From positions 434,001-498,000 of the forward strand of contig NZ_JADFFL010000003.1 in the NCBI RefSeq assembly GCF_015222005.1: DNA of 64,000 bases, given 5' to 3'. A model generated the notes under the pieces. That model saw only the letters and a program-made list of their open reading frames with translations. It was not told the origin of the DNA and ran no database searches. The translations under genes were made by a program, and so were the position numbers. Of this stretch, positions 50,515 through 59,229 are shown one piece after another; within the stretch, counting starts at the first letter, position 1, and every line of letters begins with the position of its first letter. Source of the stretch: Mucilaginibacter myungsuensis. Lineage in GTDB: Bacteria; Bacteroidota; Bacteroidia; Sphingobacteriales; Sphingobacteriaceae.

Positions 50515-51534
50515 ATGTTACAGATCCAGCAGAACGTATCCTTAAAAAACTTTAACTCTTTCGGTATCGAAGCTTCGGCTAAGTACTTTGCCGAGATCAG
50601 TCACGAGGAGGAGCTGACAGAGCTGTTCATGGATCCGCAATGGAAGGATATGCCGCGATTAGTGATGGGCGGCGGCAGCAATATGCTATTGCTGAACGAT
50701 TACGATGGCCTGGTGATCCGCATGAATATCCGTGGGATAGAACACCGCATCAGTCACAATGATGTATTTGTAGAGGCCGGCGCGGGCGAGGTTTGGAATG
50801 ATCTGGTGCAATACGCCGTTACCCATGGCTACGCCGGACTGGAGAACCTGAGCCTGATACCGGGTTCGGTGGGCGCGTCGCCAATACAGAACATAGGTGC
50901 TTACGGTGTGGAGTTGAAAGATGTGTTCGAGAGCTGTCGCGCTTTTGAGATAGCTACCAGCACATTTAAAACCTTTAGTAAAGATGATTGTGGCTTTGGT
51001 TATCGCGAGAGTGTATTTAAGACCGAATTAAAAGGACAGTATATTATAGTGTCCGTAAAATTCCATCTATCGCTTACGCCGAGCCTTAAATTGAGCTATG
51101 GCGCTATCGGGCAGGAGTTGGCTAACCGTGGCATCAGCCAGCCTACTATAAAGGATGTATCTCAAGTGGTATCGCACATACGTGTGTCTAAACTCCCAGA
51201 CCCTTCTACCATTGGCAACGCGGGAAGCTTTTTTAAGAACCCGGTTATCACTGCCGAGCAATTCGCCACCGTACAACAGAACTTCCCAGACGTGGTTAAT
51301 TATCCCGCAGGTGATGGTATGGTAAAACTTGCCGCCGGTTGGCTGATAGAACAATGCGGCTGGAAAGGAAAAACGGTGGGTAGCGCGGGCACATGGCATA
51401 ACCAAGCACTGGTGCTGGTGAACCATGGCGGTGCCACGGGTACTGAAATTTATGCACTGTCGTCGCAAATCATAGACAGTGTGTACACTAAATTTGGCGT
51501 TCTGTTAGAACGTGAGGTGAACGTAATAGTTTAA
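50515..51534 (+). CDS. murB: UDP-N-acetylenolpyruvoylglucosamine reductase
   Basis: A 339-residue FAD enzyme that reduces the enolpyruvyl group to make UDP-MurNAc. NSFGIEASAKYFAEI near the start, LVMGGGSNMLLLNDYDGLVI (FAD), LIPGSVGASPIQNIGAYGVEL and the C-terminal GNAGSFFKNPVI and QALVLVNHGGATG blocks are diagnostic of the type I MurB. It stands alone and is divergent from the EF-hand lipoprotein. Confidence 0.95.
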   Translation: MLQIQQNVSLKNFNSFGIEASAKYFAEISHEEELTELFMDPQWKDMPRLVMGGGSNMLLLNDYDGLVIRMNIRGIEHRISHNDVFVEAGAGEVWNDLVQYAVTHGYAGLENLSLIPGSVGASPIQNIGAYGVELKDVFESCRAFEIATSTFKTFSKDDCGFGYRESVFKTELKGQYIIVSVKFHLSLTPSLKLSYGAIGQELANRGISQPTIKDVSQVVSHIRVSKLPDPSTIGNAGSFFKNPVITAEQFATVQQNFPDVVNYPAGDGMVKLAAGWLIEQCGWKGKTVGSAGTWHNQALVLVNHGGATGTEIYALSSQIIDSVYTKFGVLLEREVNVIV

Positions 51535-51783
51535 TTCACCCATCTAAAAATTCTTAACAAAATCTTAACCGGCTTTGTTTTAACACCCCCTGTTTATCCT
51601 CAACATAGCCAAAACAGTCTATTTATCAGCGTTTTAAGATATTACCTCAATTGCATCACAGCTGTTTTGCCAAACAAAATTTGTTATAATTGGCACTGTA
51701 CACCTGTTCCATTATTCCATACAATGCCAAATCGGTATCATGTTTGCCTTAGTGTATACATCTACATCTAAAAATAACATTGT
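51535..51783. other. Leader/promoter region of the ECF sigma gene
   Basis: About 250 bases of AT-rich sequence. A GTTATAATTGGCACTG segment at about 51685 resembles a TAnnTTG box but is not a full match. No gene or strong hairpin seen. Confidence 0.4.
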
Positions 51784-52323
51784 ATGAATAAGATAGAGTT
51801 TAACACATTGGTATTACGTCAGGCAAGTTCATTACGTTCATACGCCTTACACTTCACCCACGACGCGGACGATGCTAACGACCTTGTACAAGATACAATG
51901 TTAAAAGCTATCACTTACTACAACAAGTTTAAAGAGGGTACTAACCTTAAAGGCTGGTTGTACACCATCATGAAGAACACCTTCATTAACAACTACCGCC
52001 GCTTTGTTAAAATGAGCACATTTGTAACTAAGAGCGAAGAGATATCTTCGGCCAACTTAGTATTCAGCTCAACTAAAAACCAAGGCGAATCTAAATTTGT
52101 GATGGATGATATCCGCCGCGCTTTAGATAAACTACCACAAGATTACTACGTGCCTTTCACCATGTATTTTGAAGGCCACAAATACCACGAAATTGCCGAG
52201 CACCTGGATATCCCTATCGGTACCGTTAAGACCCGCATCCACGTAGCCCGCAAGATCCTTAAAAAAGGCCTGAAAGCTTACGACAGCGGTGTCAAAAAAC
52301 CAGTGTACGCCGAGATGGACTAA
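51784..52323 (+). CDS. ECF-type RNA polymerase sigma factor
   Basis: A 179-residue sigma-70 family factor. Region 2 is FTHDADDANDLVQDTMLKAITYYNKFKEGTNLKGWLYTIMKNTFINNYR, and region 4 is ALDKLPQDYYVPFTMYFEGHKYHEIAEHLDIPIGTVKTRIHVARKILKK. This close form is very common in Sphingobacteriaceae, often without an adjacent anti-sigma gene, as here. The upstream 250 bases (51535-51783) hold AT-rich sequence without ORFs, which probably contains its promoter. Confidence 0.93.
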   Translation: MNKIEFNTLVLRQASSLRSYALHFTHDADDANDLVQDTMLKAITYYNKFKEGTNLKGWLYTIMKNTFINNYRRFVKMSTFVTKSEEISSANLVFSSTKNQGESKFVMDDIRRALDKLPQDYYVPFTMYFEGHKYHEIAEHLDIPIGTVKTRIHVARKILKKGLKAYDSGVKKPVYAEMD

Positions 52324-52361
52324 CACATCGACACAAGATTCTCATTATATAAATTTAGCTT

Positions 52362-52395
52362 AAGCGCCGCTGACTGGGTCAGTGGCGCTTTTTTA
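52362..52395 (+). terminator. Terminator of the ECF sigma gene
   Basis: AAGCGCCGCTGAC pairs with GTCAGTGGCGCTT (one wobble), loop TGG, then six T. Confidence 0.9.
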
Positions 52396-52629
52396 TTGCA
52401 CTCTGTACCCTCCCAAAAGTCATGCTGAACTTGTTTTAGCACCCCACGCGCAAAGCCGCTTTGCGTTACTGACCTTATGATGGGTTCCCGAACAAGGGAT
52501 CACCTATTGTAATAGGACACTCATCTACACCGCCGCAAACGTTCCCGTATATTTTACCACCGATAAATACCGCCAACCAACTCAACTTCGGATCCTATTT
52601 ATATTTTTGACAAATACAATTGTAACCGT
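52396..52629. other. Intergenic stretch with a CATGCTGAACTTG-type repeat
   Basis: CATGCTGAACTTGTTTTAGCA is a half of the common GTCATGCTGAACTTG palindrome; the rest shows TTCCCGAACAAGGGATC-like pairing but no gene. It precedes uxuA. Confidence 0.5.
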
Positions 52630-53829
52630 ATGCCCATGACCGCCGCTGCCACTCCAAACAAACCCTACCAAATGATACAGACCATGCGTTGGTATGGCCC
52701 TAATGACCCTGTTAGTTTGGCCGATATCCGCCAGTCGGGTTGCACGGGTGTGGTGAGCGCACTGCACCATATCACTAACGGACAAGTTTGGCCAGTAGAC
52801 GAGATCCAAAAACGCCAGCAAATTATTGCTGATGCCGGATTGGTTTGGAACGTGGTAGAAAGCGTCCCCGTGCACGAAGCGATCAAAACGCAGACGGGTA
52901 CCTACTTAACTTTTGTTGATAATTACAAACGCAGCATCCGTAACCTGGCCGAGTGCGGTATTCATATAATCACTTACAATTTTATGCCGGTGCTGGATTG
53001 GACACGTACCGATCTGGCCTATACGGTCGAGGATGGGTCTAAAGCGTTATTATTCGAGAAAGCGGCTTTCATTGCGTTCGACCTGTTCATCCTTAAACGA
53101 CCAGGTGCCGAAGCTGAATATAATGCCGAAGATACCGCCCGCGCCAAAGCCCGTTTTGAGGGCATGAGCGATGCGGACAAAGCCTTATTACAACGCAATA
53201 TCATAGCCGGACTACCCGGCAGCGAAGAAAGCTTTACGTTAGAAAATTTCCAGTCGGCTTTGGATACTTATGCCGGACTTGGTGCCGATGGCCTCCGCGC
53301 AAACCTGATCTACTTTTTAGAGCAGATCATCCCCGTGGCGGACGAGTGTGGAACCAAAATGGTGATCCACCCCGATGACCCTCCCTACCCTATCCTTGGC
53401 TTGCCGAGGGTGGTGAGTACTGCGGATGATATTGAGGCGCTTGCCGCAGCCGTTCCGTCATTAAATAACGGTCTATGTTTTTGCACCGGATCATTCGGCG
53501 TTCGGCCGGATAATGACCTGCCGGCTATGGTAAAACAGTTTGGAGATCGCATTAACTTTTTGCACTTGCGTAGCACCCGTCGCAACCAATTCGGCGATTT
53601 TTACGAGGATAACCACCTGGAAGGCGACGTTGATATGTACAGCGTTGTAAAAGCAGTAGTAGAAGTGATGCAAGAGCGGGAAGTGAACATCCCAATGCGC
53701 CCCGATCACGGTCACCAAATGCTGGATGATCTTGGTAAAAAGACCAATCCGGGCTACTCTGCTATCGGTCGCTTACGTGGATTGGCTGAGTTAAGGGGTT
53801 TGGAAGTGGGGATCAATAGGGCTTTGTAG
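52630..53829 (+). CDS. uxuA: Mannonate dehydratase
   Basis: A 399-residue TIM-barrel enzyme that dehydrates D-mannonate to 2-keto-3-deoxygluconate in glucuronate catabolism. [30 protein letters not shown] near the start, [33 protein letters not shown] and [22 protein letters not shown] are diagnostic. No uxuB or exu genes are next to it. The start could be Met15 (52672) instead. A dispersed repeat follows at 53858. Confidence 0.94.
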   Translation: MPMTAAATPNKPYQMIQTMRWYGPNDPVSLADIRQSGCTGVVSALHHITNGQVWPVDEIQKRQQIIADAGLVWNVVESVPVHEAIKTQTGTYLTFVDNYKRSIRNLAECGIHIITYNFMPVLDWTRTDLAYTVEDGSKALLFEKAAFIAFDLFILKRPGAEAEYNAEDTARAKARFEGMSDADKALLQRNIIAGLPGSEESFTLENFQSALDTYAGLGADGLRANLIYFLEQIIPVADECGTKMVIHPDDPPYPILGLPRVVSTADDIEALAAAVPSLNNGLCFCTGSFGVRPDNDLPAMVKQFGDRINFLHLRSTRRNQFGDFYEDNHLEGDVDMYSVVKAVVEVMQEREVNIPMRPDHGHQMLDDLGKKTNPGYSAIGRLRGLAELRGLEVGINRAL

Positions 53830-53857
53830 GTCGTTAGAAAAAACCATTGCTTTCTAT

Positions 53858-53988
53858 TCTTTTTCTCCGACAGCGGTTTGGCGTCGGGTGAGGTGGCCAA
53901 TGCATTTGGTATGTGCGGTACGAGCAATTGGCTGCCTGCAGGGGAAAGGCCTGTGCGTATAAGCATTAGCGCTGTCTTGACTTTTATT
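53858..53988 (+). repeat. About 130-bp dispersed repeat, copy B
   Basis: TTTTTCTCCGACAGCGG ... GGCCAATGCATTTGGTATG ... CTGCCTGCAGGGGAAAGGCC ... AAGCATTAGCGCTGTCTTGAC. It is inverted relative to copy A at 21271-21398. The reverse strand reads as HIPNALATSP, matching the peptide HIPNALAASP from copy A. Confidence 0.8.
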
Positions 53989-54190
53989 CACGAGTTTTTT
54001 ATTTATTCATGTGTTCATGAGCTCGCTATGCTCGGTTTGGTTCTTTTGTGTCAAGACAAAAGAACGGCATATGAAGAGCCACCTTGCAAAGTGCCTAACG
54101 TTCAAAACAAACAGTAATACCCCCTGCTAAATCGATACAACCATATCAGATAAAACTGCTATATTAGGCTGACCAAAATATACCAAACCC
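53989..54190. other. Tail of the dispersed repeat and upstream region of the esterase
   Basis: GTTCTTTTGTGTC at 54041-54053 is mirrored by the nearby GACAAAAGAAC, making an imperfect palindrome. An ORF over this stretch is a repeat translation. No promoter could be fixed. Confidence 0.4.
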
Positions 54191-55021
54191 ATGCGTAATT
54201 TATTTAAAGGCATTGCCTTAACTTGTTTTATTCTCACTTGCTCCCTCATAACCCGCGCCGCCAGGGTCGATACCGTAGAGACCTATAGCGACGTAATGAA
54301 GAAAAAGATAAAAGCCGTTGTGATCAGTCCGGCTAATTACGATAACCTGAAAGCCATGCCCGTAGTGTATCTGCTGCACGGTTTTGGTGCCGATTACAAA
54401 AACTGGATATCCTTTGCCCCTCACCTGAAAGATATTGCCGATGCCGACAACCTGATGATCGTTTGTGCCGATGGCAACGTACGCAGCTGGTATTTTGACG
54501 CGCCGGAGAATCCGAAATCTAAATACGAGACCTACATCAGCACCGAACTGGTGAAATACGTAGATGAGCATTACAAGACCATCAAGAACCGCACAGGCAG
54601 AGCTATCACGGGTTTGAGCATGGGAGGCCATGGCGCGCTTTACGTCTCGTTTAAACACCAGGATGTTTACGGCGCGGCAGGTAGTACAAGCGGCGGCGTG
54701 GATATTCGCCCGTTCCCTAATAACTGGGATATGTCGCAGTTGCTGGGTACTTACGCCGACAAACCTGAAAACTGGGAGAAGAACACAGTGATCAACATGC
54801 TGCACCTGCTTACACCTAAAAAACTATCGCTGATCATTGATTGCGGTACCGAAGATTTCTTTTACAAGGTGAATTGCAACCTGCACGATGAGTTACTATA
54901 CCGCAATATCCCGCACGATTTTATTACCCGTCCCGGCGGTCACGATTCTCGCTATTGGGCTAACTCCATCAAGTACCAGCTACAGTTTTTCCACGATTAC
55001 TTTGTGGCCAACAACAAATAA
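54191..55021 (+). CDS. Secreted alpha/beta-hydrolase, esterase D/FrmB-like
   Basis: A 276-residue esterase with a signal peptide (to about TRAAR). MPVVYLLHGFGADYKNW (oxyanion block), GLSMGGHGALYVSFKH (nucleophile Ser143), IIDCGTEDFFYK (catalytic Asp) and RPGGHDSRYW (catalytic His) form the triad of the tributyrin/acetyl-xylan esterase branch. Substrate unknown. It is one of two secreted esterases in this region, the other being at 56758. Confidence 0.92.
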   Translation: MRNLFKGIALTCFILTCSLITRAARVDTVETYSDVMKKKIKAVVISPANYDNLKAMPVVYLLHGFGADYKNWISFAPHLKDIADADNLMIVCADGNVRSWYFDAPENPKSKYETYISTELVKYVDEHYKTIKNRTGRAITGLSMGGHGALYVSFKHQDVYGAAGSTSGGVDIRPFPNNWDMSQLLGTYADKPENWEKNTVINMLHLLTPKKLSLIIDCGTEDFFYKVNCNLHDELLYRNIPHDFITRPGGHDSRYWANSIKYQLQFFHDYFVANNK

Positions 55022-55063
55022 TCTTAAATGTGTAGGTTTGTAAATTATAGCACAAACACCATC

Positions 55064-55219
55064 ATGAGAACAGAAGAAGACATCAAGACCGAAATAGCCA
55101 TCCTGCAAAGCATGTCTAAAAATGATAAGCGCGCCAAGTTGGATATATCCGAATATCAGCACAAGATAGTAGCCCTTAAATGGGTATTGGAAGAGTTGGG
55201 TGATATATTGGACGAGTAA
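55064..55219 (+). CDS. Small protein, unknown
   Basis: A 51-residue protein: MRTEEDIKTEIAILQSMSKN, then an amphipathic helix DISEYQHKIVALKWVLEELGD ending ILDE. Coding-like codon use, 42 bases after the esterase. Function unknown; the upstream in-frame extension to 55028 has no support. Confidence 0.6.
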   Translation: MRTEEDIKTEIAILQSMSKNDKRAKLDISEYQHKIVALKWVLEELGDILDE

Positions 55220-55283
55220 GATCCCACCTACCTACGTCATTGCGAGCTTACAGATCCCGCTGGGACTGTGAAGGTGAAATGCC

Positions 55284-55415
55284 AAGGGGTGTCACCCTGA
55301 GCCCGTCGAAGGGCGACGTGCCCAGGGCATGACCGATGTACATGGTCACCACTTGCAAAGTGTCAAGCCCACCGCACCATGGTTCGACGGGCTCACCATG
55401 ACACCCTTCAAAAAT
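55284..55415. repeat. TGAGCCCGTCGAAGG-type REP palindrome, copy 2
   Basis: GTCACCCTGAGCCCGTCGAAGGG-like left arm and CCATGGTTCGACGGGCTCACC right arm around a central GGCATGACCGATG segment. It belongs to the same family as 21566-21632. Confidence 0.75.
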
Positions 55416-55519
55416 ATGTCATAGGTAGGAACGAAGCAATGACGTAATTGAGTATTCAAGATAAAGATCATCAGCGTAATCAAAAAGATCATTATGATCA
55501 GCGGTTCAGACAAAACATT

Positions 55520-55786
55520 ATGCAAACCACCTGCTCCCACATCCAAGAACTAACCACGCTACAAGTTGCCGACGAGCATGTCTGCGAAGAATGCATCAAA
55601 CAGCACGGCACCTGGGTACACCTGCGCACCTGCCAAACCTGCGGCGTAACGCTTTGCTGCGATGATTCGCCGATGAAACACATGACGGCGCATTATCACG
55701 AGACGAGCCACCCGGTGATCAGCTCTGCCGAGCCGGGAGAGCGCTGGTTATGGTGCTATCCCGACAAGGTTTTCGCCGAATATTAA
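55520..55786 (+). CDS. UBP-type zinc-finger protein
   Basis: An 88-residue protein consisting of one Znf-UBP domain: CSHIQELTTLQVADEHVCEECIKQHGTWVHLRTCQTCGVTLCCDDSPMKHMTAHYHETSHPVISSAEPGERWLWC. It keeps the Cys/His zinc ligands and the aromatic pocket residues that bind a ubiquitin C-terminus in eukaryotic deubiquitinases. Bacteria lack the enzyme part; free-standing Znf-UBP proteins are known in bacteria with unknown partners. Start at ATG 55520. Its stop overlaps the convergent VOC gene. Confidence 0.88.
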   Translation: MQTTCSHIQELTTLQVADEHVCEECIKQHGTWVHLRTCQTCGVTLCCDDSPMKHMTAHYHETSHPVISSAEPGERWLWCYPDKVFAEY

Positions 55787-56196
55787 GCCTGTTGAGGCGG
55801 GGCACCGTTCGGGTCCATCCAAACGTATTCCCAATGATGACCGTCAAGGTCGGCAAAACTATGCTGATACATAAAGCCGTAGTCGGTAGCGGGGTTAGGG
55901 ATAGTGGCGCCTGCCGCTTCGGCCTTGGCAACCATCTCGTTAACGGCATCTTTACTTTCTGCAGATAGGCAGATAGAACATTCAACTTCGGTATGCGCGT
56001 CAATGATCCTTTTTGGCGTGAACGTTTGGAAGAACGGCTTGGTGAGCAGCATAATGTAGATGGTGTCGCTCACGATCATGCACGTAGCCTTTTCATCCGT
56101 AAATTGCGGGTTAAAAGTATAGCCAAGTTTGGTAAAGAACGATACCGACCTGTCCAGATCATCTACAGAAAGATTCACAAAAATTTGAGTTGCCAT
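55783..56196 (-). CDS. VOC family (glyoxalase-like) protein
   Basis: A 137-residue VOC protein: TQIFVNLSVDDLDRSVSFFTKLGYTFNPQFTDEKATCMIVSDTIYIMLL is the first module, EVECSICLSAESKDAVNEMVAKAEAAGATIPNPATDYGFMYQHSFADLDGHHWEYVWMDP the second. The shared W/H residues are of the PhnB-like glyoxalase/bleomycin-resistance branch. Start ATG 56196, since the long upstream extension is not coding-like. Its stop overlaps the UBP gene stop by four bases. Confidence 0.88.
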   Translation of the reverse strand: MATQIFVNLSVDDLDRSVSFFTKLGYTFNPQFTDEKATCMIVSDTIYIMLLTKPFFQTFTPKRIIDAHTEVECSICLSAESKDAVNEMVAKAEAAGATIPNPATDYGFMYQHSFADLDGHHWEYVWMDPNGAPPQQA

Positions 56197-56317
56197 AAGT
56201 ATTTTTTTATTTTTTGGTTTATGATCAAATGTACAAGCACAGCACAACCACAGCAATGCCCTAAGGCGACAAATAAGGGGTGAATTGCGACGCGGCCGAT
56301 AATTACTATCTTGCAGG

Positions 56318-56742
56318 ATGACACCCGATATCAAATATCGTTCGGCCATTAGTTATGGTCTTTGGATCCCGGTAAGCCTTGTATTGGCTGTACCCACGGT
56401 AATGGCCGCCATTGACAGGCAATTGATCCCGATGATCATTTTATGCGCCGCCATCTTTGGCATCGTACTGCCCATCTTCCTTAATACTAATTACACCATC
56501 ACAGCAACTACACTAAAGTACGCTCGGGCTGGATGGCCAGTATCAGCATCCCGATAGATCAGATCAAAACCATCAGCAAGACCGGCAGCATCCTAAGTTC
56601 GCCTGCCCTTTCTGTTACCGAACGCATCGAGGTCACTTATGGTAAATTCGATAGTGTGATCATATCGCCGGCTGATCGCGCTCCTTTCATAGCCGATCTG
56701 CTCAAGATAAACCCGGTTATCAACTTGGGTGAAGGACTTTAA
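56318..56742 (+). pseudogene. PH-domain membrane protein with a single-base frameshift
   Basis: Two frames join into one 141-residue protein. Frame 1 (56318-56557) starts MTPDIKYRSAISYGLWIPVSL, two hydrophobic helices, and the end TTLKY. Frame 2 (56533-56742) continues SISIPIDQIKTISKTGSILSSPALS and ERIEVTYGKFDSVIISPADRAPFIADLLKINP, typical of the bacterial PH (DUF/bPH) domain. Adding one G after the AAG at about 56518 restores TLKVRSGWMASISIPI in one frame. It is a one-base deletion or a sequencing error. Confidence 0.75.
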
Positions 56743-56757
56743 TTAAGCAGTATACCG

Positions 56758-57630
56758 ATGAAAAAATACCGGGCTTTTTTAATAGCGATCATAATGTTCC
56801 CGCTGATCGCCTTTGGTCAACAGATCAAGACCGTACCCATCAAGTCGAAATATGTTGACGGGCGCAATATTAGAATATGGCTGCCGGCCGACTACAGCGC
56901 CAAGAAAAAATACGCCGTCCTATACATGCACGACGGCCAAATGCTGTTCGACTCCACCACCACCTGGAACCATCAGGAATGGCAACTGGACGAAACACTG
57001 GACCGCCTCACCAAAACAAAAAAAATGCGCGACCTGATCGTGGTCGGCATAGATAACAACGGAGCCAAACGCCTGGCTGAGTTTTTCCCGCAGGCGGTGG
57101 TCGGTACCGTCCCCCAACCCGAACGTGCCGAATTAGATAAGCTAATGCCCAGCGGACCGATAGCCGATAATTACCTCAAGTTCATCGTTACCGAATTGAA
57201 GCCTTATATCGACGCTAATTACTCCACCTATGGCGATGCTGCGCACACTTTCATCGGCGGCTCCAGCTTAGGTGGTATGATATCGCTCTACGCGGTCTGT
57301 AGTTATCCGCAGATATTCTCAGGCGCGTTCTGCATGTCGACACATTGGACTGGGACATTCGTTCAGAATACCGCTATACCGGATGCGATGGTCAATTATC
57401 TGGATAAGAAACTCCCGTCAACAGGTGGGCATCGCTTTTACTTTGACCATGGCACAATCACTTTAGATTCACTTTACGCGCCTGCACAGGTAAAGGTTGA
57501 TGCTCTATTTAAACGTAAAGGTTACGGCAGTAAGAACTTTAAAAGTTTAGTATTTGAAGGTGCATCTCACTCAGAACGTGATTGGGCTAAGCGGTTAGAT
57601 GAGGTGTTGGTGTTTTTGATAGGGAAGTAA
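56758..57630 (+). CDS. Secreted alpha/beta-hydrolase (esterase)
   Basis: A 290-residue protein with a signal peptide (to IAFGQ). VDGRNIRIWLPADYSAKKKYAVLYMHDGQMLFD is the esterase/IroE-like oxyanion block, HTFIGGSSLGGMISLYAVCSYP carries the nucleophile Ser, and FEGASHSERDW the catalytic His. It is related to esterase-type and enterobactin-esterase-type enzymes; substrate unknown. It is followed ten bases later by a Crp-type regulator gene. Confidence 0.9.
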   Translation: MKKYRAFLIAIIMFPLIAFGQQIKTVPIKSKYVDGRNIRIWLPADYSAKKKYAVLYMHDGQMLFDSTTTWNHQEWQLDETLDRLTKTKKMRDLIVVGIDNNGAKRLAEFFPQAVVGTVPQPERAELDKLMPSGPIADNYLKFIVTELKPYIDANYSTYGDAAHTFIGGSSLGGMISLYAVCSYPQIFSGAFCMSTHWTGTFVQNTAIPDAMVNYLDKKLPSTGGHRFYFDHGTITLDSLYAPAQVKVDALFKRKGYGSKNFKSLVFEGASHSERDWAKRLDEVLVFLIGK

Positions 57631-57640
57631 TTTGTTAAAC

Positions 57641-58201
57641 ATGATGTACCCTGCGCTACGCGCACAGTTTGAAAAAGTGATCCTGTTAAGTGATGACGAG
57701 TTTGAAGCGATCGTACCCTACTTTAGGCACCGATCCTTTAAAAAGAACGATCATATTTTCAGCGCCGGTGATGCCGTGCCTGATAACTATTACATCTTAT
57801 CGGGCCTGACCAAGTTGGTCTACACCGACCCGGAGACCATCAAAGAGCATATCCTGTCTTTTGCCATGGAGGATTGGTGGGATAACGATTTTCAGGCTTA
57901 TTATACTCGTAGCAAAGCTACCTTAGCCATGGTCTGTTTAGAGGATACGGAGGTGCTGTGCTTATCGTTAGATGATCTTCAGGCCTTACGCCAATTGCCT
58001 AAAATGGAACACTTCCTGCTCGAGCGATCCATTAATTCTATGCTCAGCGCACAGCGTCGTATCCTCTCGCTGATGACATCCAGCGCGCAGGAACGGTACG
58101 AGCAATTGATGCGGCTATATCCGGCTTTGTTGCAGCGCGTCCCAAAGACACAATTGGCTGCTTATTTAGGTGTATCCCGCGAGACCTTAAGCCGAATGTG
58201 A
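57641..58201 (+). CDS. Crp/Fnr-type transcription regulator
   Basis: A 186-residue protein with a cyclic-nucleotide-binding-like domain (residues 15-115, FEAIVPYFRHRSFKKNDHIFSAGDAVPDNYYILSGLTKLVYTDP) and a C-terminal winged helix of the Crp kind, ERYEQLMRLYPALLQRVPKTQLAAYLGVSRETLSRM. It ends right after the recognition helix, shorter than most family members that carry a few more residues. The start is ATG 57641; a TTG at 57632 is in frame. It may control the adjacent esterase or RidA gene. Confidence 0.9.
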   Translation: MMYPALRAQFEKVILLSDDEFEAIVPYFRHRSFKKNDHIFSAGDAVPDNYYILSGLTKLVYTDPETIKEHILSFAMEDWWDNDFQAYYTRSKATLAMVCLEDTEVLCLSLDDLQALRQLPKMEHFLLERSINSMLSAQRRILSLMTSSAQERYEQLMRLYPALLQRVPKTQLAAYLGVSRETLSRM

Positions 58202-58246
58202 TATAGGTCACGGTCAGTTCCAGATCGGTCGTTCTAATTTTGCCAT

Positions 58247-58636
58247 ATGGAAAAGAGAACGATAAACCCCTGGAAATGGCAAGACAGCCGCCACTACGTG
58301 CAGGCTGTAGAAGCTAAAAATGTGACCGCTACGCTTTATTGCGCAGGTCAGGCGGCGGTACTTGCCGACGGAACCTCAAGTGATGCCGATATGGGAACCC
58401 AATTAGATATCGCCATACAGAACCTGGAGCAGGTGATCCGCGAAGCAGGATACGAGACCAAGAATATTGTGCGATTGAATGTGTACACCACATCGCACGA
58501 GGAATTTTTCCCCCATTTTGAAAAATTTGGTCAATGGATATCAGCTAATGGTATTAAACAGGCTGCGACCTTTTTTGAGGTGAAGACTTTGTTTGAGACC
58601 TTGAAAGTTGAGCTGGAAGCTACGGTAGTGAAGTGA
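58247..58636 (+). CDS. RidA family protein (enamine/imine deaminase)
   Basis: A 129-residue protein of the YjgF/RidA fold: SRHYVQAVEAKNVTATLYCAGQAAVLADGTSSDADMGTQLDIAIQNLEQVIREAGYETKNIVRLNVYTTSHEEFF and EVKTLFETLKVELEATVV. The usual Arg near the end of RidA is not clearly present, so this may belong to the archetype-lacking subgroup. It lies 45 bases after the Crp-type gene. Confidence 0.88.
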   Translation: MEKRTINPWKWQDSRHYVQAVEAKNVTATLYCAGQAAVLADGTSSDADMGTQLDIAIQNLEQVIREAGYETKNIVRLNVYTTSHEEFFPHFEKFGQWISANGIKQAATFFEVKTLFETLKVELEATVVK

Positions 58637-58714
58637 TCTGTATACTTTGGTGATCTGTGACGACGACACCACTCATCGCCTGAACTTTACTTTTTTAAAA
58701 ACAGATCGCACACT

Positions 58715-59014
58715 ATGGCGTTACTAAATAAATTAGTACGCGATATGAAAAGTAACGATCAGGAAGAAAAGCTTTTCCCAACCGATGAGGATAAGCAACG
58801 GTCTTTAGAAGACAATACTTCGAACACGATAAAAGATCCGGATGATTGGACCACCGGCGACGAAAAGATAACCGGCGCACAGTTATCTTATTTAACTACG
58901 CTTAGTGCCGAAGCCGGTGAAGAAGTTGATGAAACTCTTACCAAAGCCGAGGCATCAAAAAAGATAGATGAGTTACAGCATAAAACGGGCAGAGGCTTAG
59001 AAGGACAAGAATAA
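58715..59014 (+). CDS. DUF3072 domain protein
   Basis: A 99-residue acidic protein. The C-terminal half, KDPDDWTTGDEKITGAQLSYLTTLSAEAGEEVDETLTKAEASKKIDELQ, is the DUF3072 domain. The N-terminal part is charged and disordered. Function unknown. It is followed by a strong terminator at 59071-59107. Confidence 0.92.
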   Translation: MALLNKLVRDMKSNDQEEKLFPTDEDKQRSLEDNTSNTIKDPDDWTTGDEKITGAQLSYLTTLSAEAGEEVDETLTKAEASKKIDELQHKTGRGLEGQE

Positions 59015-59070
59015 ATGTGGTGAATAATTGGGGGATCGCTTAGATGGTGTTCACCAGATAAATTTGCCCG

Positions 59071-59107
59071 AATGCCGTTCGTATTTAAACTACGGGCGGC
59101 ATTTTTT
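59071..59107 (+). terminator. Terminator after the DUF3072 gene
   Basis: AATGCCGTTCGTA pairs with TACGGGCGGCATT through G.U pairs, followed by six T. The end lies 12 bases before a TTG and well before the helicase ATG, which supports ATG 59230 as the helicase start. Confidence 0.8.
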
Positions 59108-59229
59108 ATTGAAAGCTTTTGGCACAACTGTTAAATGTGAGAGATATCAAGACAGTAAAAGTTGAAAAGTTGGGCGATGAAATCGGCACAGATGTTGCCA
59201 TTATTAGCATATCCAAACTATCGACCCTA

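Noticed and set aside
53878..54117. 79-codon plus-strand frame after uxuA
   Set aside because: It begins inside the 130-bp dispersed repeat (VPHIPNAL/ASGEVANAF reading) and ends in a further palindrome.
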